5,900 bases of DNA. Origin: an uncultured bacterium. Lineage in GTDB: Bacteria; Cyanobacteriota; Vampirovibrionia; Gastranaerophilales; Gastranaerophilaceae. Shown in pieces: positions 5,520 through 5,900 of this stretch. The stretch's first letter is position 1, and each line of letters opens with the position of its first letter. The stretch spans positions 1 to 5,900 of the forward strand of contig USJT01000078.1 in assembly GCA_900555175.1 (NCBI GenBank), written 5' to 3'. The notes under the pieces were generated by a model. It did not search any database. It had not been told where the DNA came from and saw nothing but the letters and a program-made list of their open reading frames with translations. The translations under genes were made by a program, and so were the position numbers.

Positions 5520-5900
5520 ATGCCTATTAATTCAATACAAAGTTATGATAATAAAACTCAAAATAATTTAACAGCTTTGGCTTCAGGAATTTGCGTAGGC
5601 ACAGCAGGCGCAATCACAGGTTACAATATTGCACCACGAGCAGCAAAAAACATGGATCAACTTTTGAATTCAAGTTCAGATGTATTTTATAAAACTGTCG
5701 ATAACATGCAAAATGCAAAAGATTTAGACGCACTGAAAAATGCTTTTTTAATAATTCCTGCAAGAGGGGCTAGTGAAGGTATTGAAACTAAAATTAATAC
5801 AATTTTCCCAGGAGATAAAATTTCTGCAAGTGATTATAAAAAGGAATTAAAAAATCAAGAAAAACAAATAAAAACAGCAAGAGCTAAAATAGATAAATTT
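5520..5900 (+). CDS. Hypothetical protein, 3'-partial
   Basis: I do not recognise this protein. An open frame of 127 codons starts at the ATG at 5520 and runs off the right edge. It begins MPINSIQSYDNKTQNN, a polar head without a signal-peptide charge pattern. A weakly hydrophobic Gly/Ala-rich stretch follows at about 19-38 (ALASGICVGTAGAITGY) and could be a membrane-inserted or packing helix. A helical polar region comes next, then a Lys/Glu/Gln-rich segment from about 104 onward (DYKKELKNQEKQIKTARAKI) with heptad-like character that suggests a coiled coil. Coding is supported by a strong Shine-Dalgarno, a promoter upstream and an uninterrupted frame. It is divergent from ssb and may share regulation with it through the overlapping promoters. 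The full length and function cannot be judged from this window. Confidence 0.8.
   Translation, partial: MPINSIQSYDNKTQNNLTALASGICVGTAGAITGYNIAPRAAKNMDQLLNSSSDVFYKTVDNMQNAKDLDALKNAFLIIPARGASEGIETKINTIFPGDKISASDYKKELKNQEKQIKTARAKIDKF

Overview
The window is a compact, AT-rich bacterial chromosome segment with two strand blocks. A low-GC lineage of the cyanobacterial phylum that lacks photosynthesis (Vampirovibrionia/Melainabacteria, for example gut Gastranaerophilales) seems the best guess. The main clue is the short SSB, whose 'LVGRVGRDxEhrYFESG' start and 'LLGSKRD' end look like cyanobacterial SSBs as I remember them. The low GC and the small lineage-specific membrane proteins agree. This is inference from memory, not a search.

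Layout. Positions 2-2212 (+) hold secD (5' end outside the window) and secF, the two halves of the proton-driven SecDF accessory complex of the Sec translocon. They end at a strong hairpin terminator that is symmetrical enough to serve both strands. Facing them is a small minus-strand gene (2290-2637) for a 115-residue protein with an N-terminal membrane or signal segment; it has its own well-formed promoter. Further right, a tightly overlapping minus-strand operon reads, in transcription order, ssb (5357-5016), a four-carbon acid sugar kinase of the DUF1537 family (5019-3697) and a PdxA-family dehydrogenase (3704-2727). At the right edge a divergent plus-strand gene of unknown function starts at 5520 and runs out of the window. 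The longest gene-free stretch is the 162-base ssb/5520 intergenic region, where back-to-back promoters appear to overlap on a 13-bp palindrome.

How the genes fit. SecD and SecF form one machine. The kinase and PdxA homologue are translationally linked and could do two consecutive steps: phosphorylation of a C4 hydroxy-acid (threonate/erythronate type, or 4-hydroxythreonine), then oxidation and decarboxylation of the phosphorylated product. Whether this is C4 sugar-acid catabolism or a vitamin B6 route cannot be settled from the window. Points worth a second look are the in-frame insertion in PdxA that resembles a dispersed repeat, a His-to-Gln change in its substrate-binding motif, the SSB without an acidic tail heading a metabolic operon, and the overlapping divergent promoters. 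I see no CRISPR array, transposase, rRNA or tRNA.
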